22,273 nucleotides of DNA from positions 1 through 22,273 of the IMG/VR virus record IMGVR_UViG_3300025120_000622. The stretch is one strand, 5' to 3'. The notes under the pieces were generated by a model. It was not told the origin of the DNA. It did not search any database and saw nothing but the letters and a program-made list of their open reading frames with translations. Below are positions 5,843-12,245 of the stretch, in pieces. Position numbers and translations under genes: made by a program. Origin of the DNA: a virus. How positions within the stretch are numbered: position 1 is the stretch's first letter; each line of letters opens with the position of its first letter.

Positions 5843-6033
5843 TATGGTAAATAATTTTGATGTTTTTGATAATCTTCTAAGGCATGGATCATGGCACTAC
5901 AACACTCATAGTGTTCTTCCATTTCGTATTGCTCTATAAGAAGAGGTATTTCTTTTTCTGATATTACTCTTTTTTTTAGACACATTAAAGTGTCTTCATA
6001 GCAATCTAAGTAATCTAAGTATTCTGATGGCAT
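5842..6033 (-). CDS. Small acidic protein, 63 aa
   Basis: A 63-residue acidic protein (MPSEYLDYLDCYEDTLMC...) with four cysteines: Cys11, Cys18 and the pair Cys44-Cys45 (HYECCSAM). It is mostly helical and lacks a signal peptide. It starts directly after the exonuclease stop and overlaps the DnaA-like start by one base. An acidic small protein beside a nuclease could act as a DNA mimic, but nothing in the sequence establishes this. Family not recognised. Confidence 0.6.
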   Translation of the reverse strand: MPSEYLDYLDCYEDTLMCLKKRVISEKEIPLLIEQYEMEEHYECCSAMIHALEDYQKHQNYLP

Positions 6034-6849
6034 TTATAATGTTGCTTTTACTATATAGTTTTCAAGATCATATTCATTTTTAATATAGTTTTCATATACT
6101 TTTATTGCATATTCAACCTTTTGTTCTCCACTATAATAAAACTCTTCGCTCACATCAAATATGCCTATTTCATTTGTAGGAGATTTGTCAATGACAATAT
6201 ACTTAAAATCTTTATAACTTTTGGAAAATAAATTACAATAAATATAACACTGGCTATCATAATTAAATTTATTAGCACTTCCTTTGAAACTATTATATTC
6301 TATAAGTTCTCCATTTTTATTATAAAATGACTTATTTATTTGTGCAGTGCTTTTTAAATCTATTAAGTGTTCTCCTAAAATATCTGCTTTGCCTCTAAAT
6401 GGATAATCCATTAAATTGTTTACCATAGGCACTTCAAACTTACTGTTCTCTATAAGTTCTTTTGCCTCATCACAATTATAAAATCTATCTCTCATTCTTA
6501 AAGCCACATCTCTATCTTTAACAGTAAACACATCCCACCTTTCTTGTTTAGCTAGTTTATATTCTTTATTTGCTTTTGTCTTTACATCTAAAAACAAACA
6601 CTCATTAAACTTATGCTCTTCTAATATACTTGCATGAAATAAATAACCTTGTGCCAATGCATCAGATTCAGTAGGTAGGTTTATTTGATTTAAGTATTCA
6701 AGTGGTGATTTAAGTAGTTGACTTATTGCACTACTTGATAAACAAGCTTTAGCTAAATAGCCATAATAGAAACTGTCTTCTATTGCTTTTTGTGTGAGCT
6801 CATGTCTGTCATGCATCTCATTGTCTAGTGTGATAATTGGTTCTTTCAT
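6034..6849 (-). CDS. RecE/YqaJ-like PD-(D/E)xK exonuclease, 271 aa
   Basis: A 271-residue nuclease with the full RecB/RecE-type motif series: GYLFHA (His72), Glu139 (KFEVPM), GKAD (153-156, Asp156), IDLKST (Asp164-x-Lys166) and the QxxxY motif at Gln200-Tyr204 (DSQCYIY). These residues bind the metal and position the 5' end in lambda-type and RecE-type exonucleases. It would resect double-strand ends to give the 3' single strand used by the ERF annealing protein at 10907-11470, together forming a Red-like recombination pair, although the two genes are about 4 kb apart. It follows the lipoprotein gene after one nucleotide (TAA T ATG). Confidence 0.85.
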   Translation of the reverse strand: MKEPIITLDNEMHDRHELTQKAIEDSFYYGYLAKACLSSSAISQLLKSPLEYLNQINLPTESDALAQGYLFHASILEEHKFNECLFLDVKTKANKEYKLAKQERWDVFTVKDRDVALRMRDRFYNCDEAKELIENSKFEVPMVNNLMDYPFRGKADILGEHLIDLKSTAQINKSFYNKNGELIEYNSFKGSANKFNYDSQCYIYCNLFSKSYKDFKYIVIDKSPTNEIGIFDVSEEFYYSGEQKVEYAIKVYENYIKNEYDLENYIVKATL

Positions 6850-6850
6850 A

Positions 6851-7093
6851 TTAATTACAATTTGAGTTATACTGATATGATAAACTGTATTCCCAACATC
6901 CGTCTGCTATGTAATAATTAAAAACCTCATTGTTGTAACCATCCCTGCATAGATAAACATATCTAACAGTGTTGTCTCCGTAGTCAACATGGTAAGGTTC
7001 GTTGTAAGGTGCTGAAGGATAGCTACTTAGATCGCAGTTGTCCTCACAACTTAGTAATGTGCATAAAAGTAATGTGTAAAATAATGTTCTCAT
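6851..7093 (-). CDS. Phage-encoded small lipoprotein, 80 aa
   Basis: An 80-residue protein with a lipoprotein signal peptide: hydrophobic MRTLFYTLLLCTLLSC with the lipobox L-L-S-Cys16. The mature part begins Cys-Glu-Asp-Asn; acidic residues just after the lipidated Cys are a weak hint of surface export in Flavobacteriia. The mature domain has Cys20, Cys49, Cys66 and Cys79, possibly two disulfides, and is tyrosine-rich (about one residue in seven). It has its own promoter P3 (7112-7141), separate from the replication operon. Small phage lipoproteins such as T5 Llp block superinfection at receptors, and that role is my inference. It is not in the lysis block, so an Rz1-type spanin is less likely. 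Confidence 0.75.
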   Translation of the reverse strand: MRTLFYTLLLCTLLSCEDNCDLSSYPSAPYNEPYHVDYGDNTVRYVYLCRDGYNNEVFNYYIADGCWEYSLSYQYNSNCN

Positions 7094-7111
7094 ATTTCTT
7101 TGTTTTCAACA

Positions 7112-7141
7112 CAAAGTTAATAAAAGAACTTATATATGCAA
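7112..7141 (-). promoter_or_regulatory. Promoter P3 for the lipoprotein gene
   Basis: On the minus strand TTG (7141-7139), 19 bases, then TAACTTTG (7119-7112) match the Bacteroidota consensus. The element fills the 51-nt gap between the 48-aa gene and the lipoprotein. The expected start near 7106 gives a leader of about 13 nt. It would also transcribe the downstream exonuclease-to-terminase genes. Confidence 0.65.
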
Positions 7142-7144
7142 CTA

Positions 7145-7291
7145 TTACATGAAATTCTTTTTCCAAACATCTAAACCAACTGCATACCTTTGTTTAGTAT
7201 CTGGGTACTCTAAGATCATTTTTGCATTGTTCATGAACCTTGCTAAGAAGTTTGCCTTCTCTTCATATTTCTTTGGTTTTAAAAATGGCAT
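7145..7291 (-). CDS. Small phage protein with RFM...PDxKQRxAV motif, 48 aa
   Basis: A 48-residue protein whose core, FLARFMNNAKM (15-25) then EYPDTKQRYAVGLDVW (28-43), matches a short helical pattern I recognise from phage proteins (F-x-x-R-x-M-x-x-x-x-M ... P-D-x-K-Q-R-x-A-V-x-x-x-x-W). The pattern often appears at the N-terminus of prohead protease or capsid-region proteins, and here stands alone. The start ATG is 4 nt after the stop of the 133-aa gene. The function of the motif is not known to me. Confidence 0.65.
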   Translation of the reverse strand: MPFLKPKKYEEKANFLARFMNNAKMILEYPDTKQRYAVGLDVWKKNFM

Positions 7292-7295
7292 AGTA

Positions 7296-7697
7296 TTATT
7301 TTTTATATTCTTTATAAACGTTCTTTAACTTGTCGTGTACTGTTTTCTTGTAGCATGATGAACAACTTGTTAAACTTGCCTTTTGATGAAATACTCTATT
7401 GTATATTTTAAGAACATCCGTTTGAACTTCTGGTTGTACAACGTTTTTATTATCAGTATAATATTTATCTAAGTAAGTGAATTCATCCTCAGTTAAACAC
7501 TGTGGTTTATAATAAGGATATAAATCATTTAAGATTTGTTTTCTCTTATCACATCCACAATCCTCACCAAGTACCCACTTAGCTATTTTTGCTATGCCAG
7601 TTGCTTCTAACACTTGTTCGACTGTATCGCCTAACCCCTTAGCTTTTATACTTTTTGTACTCTTCTTTGGTTTCTTTTCTAATTTTTTCTTTTGCAT
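7296..7697 (-). CDS. Conserved phage protein with GEDCGC and CxxC cysteines, 133 aa
   Basis: A 133-residue protein with a lysine-rich head (1-20), a GLGDTVEQVLEATGIAKIAK helix pair (21-40), GEDCGCDKRKQ (44-54), CLTEDEF (67-73) and a C-terminal CSSCYKKTV (112-120). Cys47, Cys49, Cys67, Cys112 and Cys115 could bind zinc. I recognise the GLGDT...GEDCGC...CLTE layout from hypothetical proteins of Bacteroidota phages, but no function is known to me. The first ATG gives a 59-nt overlap with the sigma-like gene; no alternative ATG lies before the conserved part. Confidence 0.65.
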   Translation of the reverse strand: MQKKKLEKKPKKSTKSIKAKGLGDTVEQVLEATGIAKIAKWVLGEDCGCDKRKQILNDLYPYYKPQCLTEDEFTYLDKYYTDNKNVVQPEVQTDVLKIYNRVFHQKASLTSCSSCYKKTVHDKLKNVYKEYKK

Positions 7698-8205
7698 TTG
7701 TTAATGTATTAAATATTGAACTTAAACTTATTTTAGTTTCTTTACTTATATCTCGCATACTCATATTAGTATTAAGATATAACTTAGTTAGCTTCTTGTC
7801 GTACCAATACCAATCCTCTATAATGTCATCGATCTTGTTATACAAAGCTTCTAAATTTACTTTTTTATTATAATTAGTATTCATTTCATCTGCATTAAAA
7901 GTTATACTATTCATTATATAATTATATTTCTCTTCATCTACATCTGAAAACACTGTAATCTTTTTCTTTTTATAACTACTGCATTTACTGTAATATAAAT
8001 TTCTTAATGTGATATAAATATAAAATGTATTAATTTCTTTTTCATTGTACATTATACGATTTACATCTTTAGTGTAATCATACATTCTGAGATACATCTC
8101 TTGAACTAACTCATTTGCATCATTATTGTTTAGTTTAAAGCTTTTTGCCATCTTAATCCAGTCAAGATGTCTCTTGGATAATATTTCAAGTATATTAGAG
8201 CTCAT
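7639..8205 (-). CDS. Phage sigma-70-like (ECF-type) factor, 188 aa
   Basis: A sigma-like protein: residues about 13-75 resemble region 2 (DWIKMAKSF, ANELVQEMYLRMYDY, then TFYIYITLRNLYYSK) and residues about 145-175 resemble the region 4 helix-turn-helix (MSMRDISKETKISLSSIFNTL) followed by a basic helix. Similar proteins in Bacteroidota phages are annotated as sigma factors or sigma-like regulators. It may direct host RNA polymerase to other phage genes. I chose the ATG at 8205, which overlaps the VRR-NUC stop by 11 nt; another ATG at 8235 would add ten residues and a 41-nt overlap. The linker (80-130) is atypical, so promoter recognition is uncertain. Confidence 0.6.
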   Translation of the reverse strand: MSSNILEILSKRHLDWIKMAKSFKLNNNDANELVQEMYLRMYDYTKDVNRIMYNEKEINTFYIYITLRNLYYSKCSSYKKKKITVFSDVDEEKYNYIMNSITFNADEMNTNYNKKVNLEALYNKIDDIIEDWYWYDKKLTKLYLNTNMSMRDISKETKISLSSIFNTLTNAKEKIRKETKEEYKKYKS

Positions 8206-8485
8206 CTTTAAATACAATGTCTCTAAGTTGTTCAAATGAATTTATAACATAATAGTTTCCTTTCCATTCAGATTGGAATCTAACTTCGTCTGGTGTTAAC
8301 TTTTGTTGTGCTTTTGGCTTAGAACCGTCTTTAATTTCTATTAAGTAGTTATTGAAGTTATAACCTACAATAATATCTGGAGCACCTTTTCCTAATTGGT
8401 GAGTATGGAGGACAGAGCATCCTATCCCCCTTAGTTGGGCAACTATTTTTTTCTGGTTAGCATCTACTCTAGCTCTGATTCGCAT
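8195..8485 (-). CDS. VRR-NUC domain nuclease, 96 aa
   Basis: A 96-residue single-domain VRR-NUC (PD-(D/E)xK) protein. GAPDII carries Asp37, YLIEIKDG gives Glu50-x-Lys52, and LTPDEVRFQSEW (63-74) supplies the conserved Gln71 helix. The length is typical of stand-alone phage members, some of which cut Holliday-junction-like or other structured DNA. It overlaps the primase-helicase 3' end by 22 nt and lies within the replication block, consistent with processing of replication or recombination intermediates. Confidence 0.85.
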   Translation of the reverse strand: MRIRARVDANQKKIVAQLRGIGCSVLHTHQLGKGAPDIIVGYNFNNYLIEIKDGSKPKAQQKLTPDEVRFQSEWKGNYYVINSFEQLRDIVFKDEL

Positions 8486-10188
8486 CTTATATTATCTACA
8501 ATATCAAAGGGTGTTTCCATATTGAAATAATATCTGTTCGATTTTCTACTGTAAGTTATGCCTTCAACTTCTTGAGGATAACCTACTAGTTTTTGTTTCT
8601 TTATCTTTTGACTGCCAAATACAACTGCTGTATTACTAAAATCTAATGCTCTGTTAGGTCGCCATACAAATAAAACATTATCACTTTTATCTGCAAATGT
8701 ACCACCACCTTTTATTCTATTTACATCAGGTTTATTATACCTACCACCATCGTCTTTTTGTGGTGTAACTTGGTGTGCAACTAAGTGAACAGAGATTTTA
8801 TTTTCTACGGCAAACCTTTTTAGTTCACTCATGAATCTACTAATATATAAATCTTCTCTTTCACCTCTTTGCATCCTGTGTTGTACAGTATTATAAGGAT
8901 CAATAATCAATGAACGAATACCTTTTGTCTTAACTAAAAATTTAGCTCTCTCAAAGATGTCCTCTAATTTATAACTTTTTTTTGGATATATTATAAAAAA
9001 GTGTTTTTTCATAAACTCCATAGCTATTTTAAATTCATCCTCACTCATATAATTATCTTTATAATAAGGATCAGAGCTTTTGCCAATGTAAGTTTCTATT
9101 AAGTCATGGAAAAAATCATTTATAGGCATATTCTCTGGACTAAACACTGCAAACTTCCATCCTTCATGAAATGCCTTTAGAACTGATAGCTGATTTAAGA
9201 ACATACTTTTACCTTCATTTTGATAACCTGTCCAAATATTTACTTCTCCGTTTCTCCAAGTCCAAGCTCTGTCAATACATTCAATGTGAGTTGTTGAACC
9301 TCTTTCTTGTCCGTTTCTATAACCATCTAGCATACTATCATAAATATCATTTACACTAAATATACCTTCAACCTTAGGCACTCTAGCATATTTAAATCTA
9401 TGCTGTAATGATTCTATACCTTCATTAAGTAAAACTTCGTTAGCATCTTTAAATGGATTTGTATCAATTAATCTAATTTTTTCAGCACCAATTCTTCTAA
9501 CAAGTTCTTCTTCTAAGTATCTGCCGTTTTCATCATTATCAGTACATAAGTAAACTACTTTTGCATTATCAAACACTTCATAGCAATTTGTAATACATTC
9601 TAGTTTTTTATCTAAGTTTTTATCTTTTACGTTTGGTGCACCCATGTTTACAGAAGTGTGCCAAGTAAAACCTGCAACTTCCCAACTTAATGAATCTAAT
9701 TCACCTTCACATAGTATTACAAAATCTTGACTTAAAACCCTATCATAATTAAATATAGTTGGCTGTCCGTTTTTAGATTGTGTAAATGTTTTATTATCAA
9801 TGCCTCTTGTTTTATAATTAACAAGTTCATTATGTTTTAAGTATGGAAATACAACACTTTTACCATCTTTTGTAGAAGTGATCTTATTGTTTTCTATTAC
9901 TTCGTTTGTTATGCCTCTATCATTAAGAAACTTAATAGCTTTAGAATTTATCTTTTTTAAGTTATTTGTAGTTGGCAAAGTATATGTTTTTTCTTGCATA
10001 GTATTATTAGGGTTTACAGAACCGTTCCAACCGCAGTGATGACAATTATATAATCCATCATCAATATTTATAGACAGTGAGCAGTCAGCTTTTTTCTTGC
10101 GAGTATGACTACATTTTGGGCACTTTACTTTCTGTTGTGAGTATTTGCCTTTAGGTACGATTCCAATTTTTACAAAGTTTTCTTGCAT
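8464..10188 (-). CDS. Bifunctional DNA primase-helicase (T7 gp4/Twinkle-like), 574 aa
   Basis: A 574-residue protein with three parts. A zinc-binding head has Cys23-x2-Cys26 and Cys49-x2-Cys52. A TOPRIM primase domain has Glu161 (LCEGELD) and Asp217-x-Asp219 (TDNDENG). A RecA-like DnaB-type helicase has Walker A GYQNEGKS (321-328), Walker B Asp430 (SLIIDPYN) and the sensor-like VAHQVTP (470-476). Such proteins unwind the fork and make primers, so the phage is probably self-sufficient for both. No DNA polymerase gene is seen in the window. The gene starts just downstream of the palindrome cluster 10215-10275, which may control it or mark the origin. Confidence 0.9.
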   Translation of the reverse strand: MQENFVKIGIVPKGKYSQQKVKCPKCSHTRKKKADCSLSINIDDGLYNCHHCGWNGSVNPNNTMQEKTYTLPTTNNLKKINSKAIKFLNDRGITNEVIENNKITSTKDGKSVVFPYLKHNELVNYKTRGIDNKTFTQSKNGQPTIFNYDRVLSQDFVILCEGELDSLSWEVAGFTWHTSVNMGAPNVKDKNLDKKLECITNCYEVFDNAKVVYLCTDNDENGRYLEEELVRRIGAEKIRLIDTNPFKDANEVLLNEGIESLQHRFKYARVPKVEGIFSVNDIYDSMLDGYRNGQERGSTTHIECIDRAWTWRNGEVNIWTGYQNEGKSMFLNQLSVLKAFHEGWKFAVFSPENMPINDFFHDLIETYIGKSSDPYYKDNYMSEDEFKIAMEFMKKHFFIIYPKKSYKLEDIFERAKFLVKTKGIRSLIIDPYNTVQHRMQRGEREDLYISRFMSELKRFAVENKISVHLVAHQVTPQKDDGGRYNKPDVNRIKGGGTFADKSDNVLFVWRPNRALDFSNTAVVFGSQKIKKQKLVGYPQEVEGITYSRKSNRYYFNMETPFDIVDNIRCESELE

Positions 10189-10214
10189 AGTTCAATTTAA
10201 AATGTATATTGTTA

Positions 10215-10275
10215 TAATACACTATGTATAATAATACACTATGTATTATTTATTTATATAATACACTATGTATTA
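10215..10275. promoter_or_regulatory. Three 17-bp palindromes, operator or iteron cluster
   Basis: TAATACACTATGTATTA is a 17-bp element made of two perfect 7-bp inverted arms (TAATACA / TGTATTA) around CTA. Perfect copies lie at 10232-10248 and 10259-10275, and a copy with one mismatch abuts at 10215-10231. Start-to-start distances are 17 and 27 bp, so the second gap is longer by 10 bp, about one helical turn. The cluster fills the gap between the winged-helix gene (its stop codon is inside copy 3) and the primase-helicase start. This is how dimer-bound operators or replication iterons look; the neighbouring winged-helix protein is the obvious candidate ligand. Confidence 0.8.
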
Positions 10276-10578
10276 CATAGAACTGACACTCCTGACACTT
10301 GGATTAACGTAAATCTTACGTTCTTTGCCGTCATTTCCTAAGCTTTTTGTCTTCCTTGTAATGTATTCTTTGTTTTCTAAGTTCTTTAATATTCTGTATA
10401 AAGTTCTATCATTTAAATTTAATGCCATGCAAATACTTTCATTTGAGGCAAAACAATAACCTTTTTTAATTGCTAATGAATCTATATAAGATAATACTGT
10501 AGCTTCCGATATTGTTAAGTTTGTGTTCATAAATGCTAAATTAATGTTAACGTATTTTGTGTTTTTTCTTTGTATCAT
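10273..10578 (-). CDS. Winged-helix DNA-binding protein (HTH_36-like), 101 aa
   Basis: A 101-residue protein with a winged helix-turn-helix: LTISEATVLSYIDSL (helix 1, about 21-35), CFASNESICMALNLN (helix 2, about 42-56), recognition helix DRTLYRILKNLENKEYI (57-73) and a basic wing (TRKTKSLGNDGKERKIYV). This is the HTH_36 type found in phage and plasmid replication initiators and regulators. Its stop lies within the palindrome cluster, suggesting that it binds there, either as autoregulator of the primase-helicase or as initiator. A hairpin (10594-10621) precedes its start. Binding is inferred, not shown. Confidence 0.75.
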   Translation of the reverse strand: MIQRKNTKYVNINLAFMNTNLTISEATVLSYIDSLAIKKGYCFASNESICMALNLNDRTLYRILKNLENKEYITRKTKSLGNDGKERKIYVNPSVRSVSSM

Positions 10579-10593
10579 AATTTAAGATAATAA

Positions 10594-10621
10594 TCCCCCT
10601 AAACGATTAAGCTTAAGGGGA
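10594..10621 (-). terminator. RNA hairpin between SSB-like and winged-helix genes
   Basis: In the minus-strand RNA, UCCCCUUAA (10621-10613) pairs with UUAGGGGGA (10602-10594): nine pairs including one U-G wobble, with a 10-nt loop. It fills the gap between the SSB-like stop and the winged-helix ATG. The following bases are AU-rich but not a U-run, so it may be a weak terminator, a processing site or a translation-control stem rather than a strong terminator. Confidence 0.5.
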
Positions 10622-10631
10622 ATGTTAATAA

Positions 10632-10892
10632 CTAAAATGGTAAATCTGGGGTAGGTAGTGGCTTAGCAGGTTCTTGTTGCTTTGCACTATCTGGGACATA
10701 CTCATCGATCCATACACTATGGCTTTTACCATATTGATCTACTTCTTTTTTCTTTCCAATAGTAAGTTTTAAATACCTTTTACCATTGTACTCAATCCAT
10801 GCATCTTTTGTTTTCTCTTCGGCAATAGTAAAGTTAACTAGGTCATAATTACCTTGTTGTTTACCACTTCCTACATACTTTTTTTCATTCAT
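10632..10892 (-). CDS. SSB-like small protein with DLPF tail, 86 aa
   Basis: An 86-residue protein with a compact predicted beta domain (KYVGSGKQQGNYDLVNFTI, YNGKRYLKLTIGKKKEVDQYGKSHSVWIDEY) and a proline-rich linker ending TPDLPF. The terminal D-L-P-F resembles the DDIPF tip with which bacterial SSB recruits partners. It lies between the ERF gene and the replication genes. I recognise the YNGKxYLxL...DQYGKxHxV pattern from Bacteroidota phage proteins placed with recombination genes. A single-strand-binding role is inferred from the tail and position; the domain itself is shorter than a standard SSB OB fold. Confidence 0.55.
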   Translation of the reverse strand: MNEKKYVGSGKQQGNYDLVNFTIAEEKTKDAWIEYNGKRYLKLTIGKKKEVDQYGKSHSVWIDEYVPDSAKQQEPAKPLPTPDLPF

Positions 10893-10906
10893 AATTTTAA
10901 TTTAAT

Positions 10907-11470
10907 TTAGGTTAATAATAATTTTTCTACTTTCTTACTTACTTTATATTTTTTTCTAATATCGGCTATAGTAAAACCTTTTTTTGTTATGGCATCTTTT
11001 GCCTTATTAAACTTGTCTCCTTTTTCATCTAACCAATCTTTAGATGGCTCTAATACAGTCGTAGAGACGTTTTTAGCTACCTTAGAGTGATTATTAGTAG
11101 CATCTGCATCTTTGTTATCGTCAATTAAAAATAAACCGTTTAAAGCGTACTTTCTAGCATAACTGCTTGATGCTCCATAGCATTGAGCTACATCCATTCC
11201 CTTTCTATTTAAGTTAATACCTGCTTGTGCTCTGACAGTAATCTTGTCTTTACCATCAGTAATTTCAGCAACTGCATTAACAAATAAAGGTTCTGGGGCA
11301 ATAGAATCAGAGATAGTCAATAACAACCCTTCTTTCATAAGTAAAGGTTTAACTGCTTCTAAAATGTCTTCACAACTTCTATAATTGTAATTACCGAAAT
11401 TGTTTCTTTGATTTTTTGGTGCTTTCAAACTCCCTTGAACTTTCACCAACTTCTTTGTTAAGTTTTCCAT
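10907..11470 (-). CDS. erf: ERF-family single-strand annealing protein, 187 aa
   Basis: A 187-residue ERF-family recombinase. KVQGSLKAPKNQ, FGNYNYRSCEDILEAVKPLL (about 25-44) and the later MDVAQCYGASSSYARKYAL (about 93-111), ending in LIDDNKDAD, are the diagnostic ERF blocks. It anneals single strands during recombination and genome concatemer formation, probably after resection by the exonuclease at 6034-6849. I start it at the ATG 11470-11468 (MENLTKKL). The upstream frame to 11533 adds 21 hydrophobic residues not found in ERF proteins, and it lies upstream of the predicted transcription start. Promoter P4 leaves almost no leader. Confidence 0.85.
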   Translation of the reverse strand: MENLTKKLVKVQGSLKAPKNQRNNFGNYNYRSCEDILEAVKPLLMKEGLLLTISDSIAPEPLFVNAVAEITDGKDKITVRAQAGINLNRKGMDVAQCYGASSSYARKYALNGLFLIDDNKDADATNNHSKVAKNVSTTVLEPSKDWLDEKGDKFNKAKDAITKKGFTIADIRKKYKVSKKVEKLLLT

Positions 11471-11474
11471 GCAA

Positions 11475-11505
11475 CAAACATATTGATAATAAATGTCATG
11501 TGCAA
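11475..11505 (-). promoter_or_regulatory. Promoter P4 for the ERF/replication operon
   Basis: On the minus strand TTG (11505-11503), exactly 20 bases, then TATGTTTG (11482-11475) match the Bacteroidota consensus. Only four bases separate the -7 element from the ATG of the ERF gene, so the transcript would begin at or next to the start codon. Confidence 0.6.
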
Positions 11506-11580
11506 GACAAAAGACAAAAAAAAGGAGCAACATCTAGTTACCCCTTTCATTGAAAACAAAGAAAATCAACAGTATATCGC

Positions 11581-11739
11581 ACCCTATTGAATTCACAAAT
11601 ATATATAAAACCCTATTAAATTCATAGGGTATTGAATTTATTTATTAACTATATGGTTCTGTGTCGTCTTGTACTGTTCCAAGCAATACGCTTTCCACCA
11701 CCAAGTATCATCTTCTTCATAACCCTATTATTAAATTCA
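11581..11739. repeat. Three ACCCTATTxAATTCA direct repeats at the lysis/ERF junction
   Basis: ACCCTATTGAATTCA (11581-11595), ACCCTATTAAATTCA (11610-11624) and a copy with a TTA insertion (11722-11739, inside the 45-aa gene). The middle copy is also the left part of a longer inverted repeat, TAAATTCA (11617-11624), 8-nt spacer, TGAATTTA (11633-11640). The same TTAAATTCAT/TATTGAATTT words recur at 281-335, the other operon end. Candidate regulator-binding or transcript-end elements. Confidence 0.55.
11606..11630 (-). terminator. Probable intrinsic terminator of the lysis operon
   Basis: On the minus strand ACCCTAT (11630-11624) pairs perfectly with ATAGGGT (11616-11610) around a 7-nt loop and is followed directly by TTT and then AT-rich sequence. 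It lies 18 nt after the stop of the 45-aa gene and about 105 nt before P4, where a terminator between the late and early operons would be expected. The U-tract is short, so strength is uncertain. Confidence 0.55.
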
Positions 11740-11786
11740 GTTCTCAGTGTGTTGAGTTGTGGGTTACCATTATCTAATTTGTTCAT
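11649..11786 (-). CDS. Small basic protein at the end of the lysis block, 45 aa
   Basis: Forty-five residues, MNKLDNGNPQ... ending WNSTRRHRTI. The ATG (11786-11784) follows the holin TAA with no gap, which strongly suggests translational coupling. The C-terminal half is basic (KKMILGGGKRIAWNSTRRHRT) with a GGGK turn. It has no membrane segment or signal peptide. It is the last gene before the terminator at 11606-11630. Unrecognised; a lysis or packaging accessory is possible by position only. Confidence 0.55.
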   Translation of the reverse strand: MNKLDNGNPQLNTLRTEFNNRVMKKMILGGGKRIAWNSTRRHRTI

Positions 11787-12245
11787 TTATTTCTTAAATA
11801 TATCAATAACTTTTTCACTTGATCTACCACCAAAGTATGCTAACACAACCGCCATCATTACTTTCTCAAATGTATCATTCCATGTAGCTCCTATATGAAA
11901 AGGTATGCTTTCTATACTATCTAATATACCTGCTAAAGAAAATACAACTATACACCATACTAAAACCATTGGACGTACATTCTTAGCTAACCAAGAATCA
12001 CTATTGCTATCAGATTCCCATCTAGCAGTTATAGCTTCCATTTCTTTATTTTGTTGATCATAGATCATTTGTTGTAGCTTAATTTTATCGTCATTAGATA
12101 TTTTAGATTTACCTATTTCTGCTAATGCTTCTTGTGGTGTAGTTACACCAGATAATACTTTACCAAGTGCAGGGTTTATCATTGATGCTGCACCGAATAA
12201 TAATTTACCAACTGTAGTTTCTTTAAACTTCTTTTTATCAGACAT
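11787..12245 (-). CDS. Holin of the 3TM (GTA-holin) type, 152 aa
   Basis: A 152-residue protein matching the Holin_3TMs family. A soluble N-terminal half (about 1-85, with TVGKLLFGAASMINPALGKVL and a QQMIYDQQNKEMEA helix) is followed by KNVRPMVLVWCIVVF (88-102), a first membrane segment, and VMMAVVLAYFGGRSSEK (about 128-144), a second. It would permeabilise the inner membrane so that the M15 peptidase reaches the wall. It overlaps the peptidase gene by 8 nt. I count two clear membrane segments; residues 10-30 may provide a third, weaker one. Confidence 0.8.
   Translation of the reverse strand: MSDKKKFKETTVGKLLFGAASMINPALGKVLSGVTTPQEALAEIGKSKISNDDKIKLQQMIYDQQNKEMEAITARWESDSNSDSWLAKNVRPMVLVWCIVVFSLAGILDSIESIPFHIGATWNDTFEKVMMAVVLAYFGGRSSEKVIDIFKK

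Noticed and set aside
11471-11533. 21-residue hydrophobic N-terminal extension of ERF
   Set aside because: It would look like a signal peptide on a cytoplasmic recombinase, lies upstream of the predicted transcription start, and ERF homology begins at the ATG 11470.
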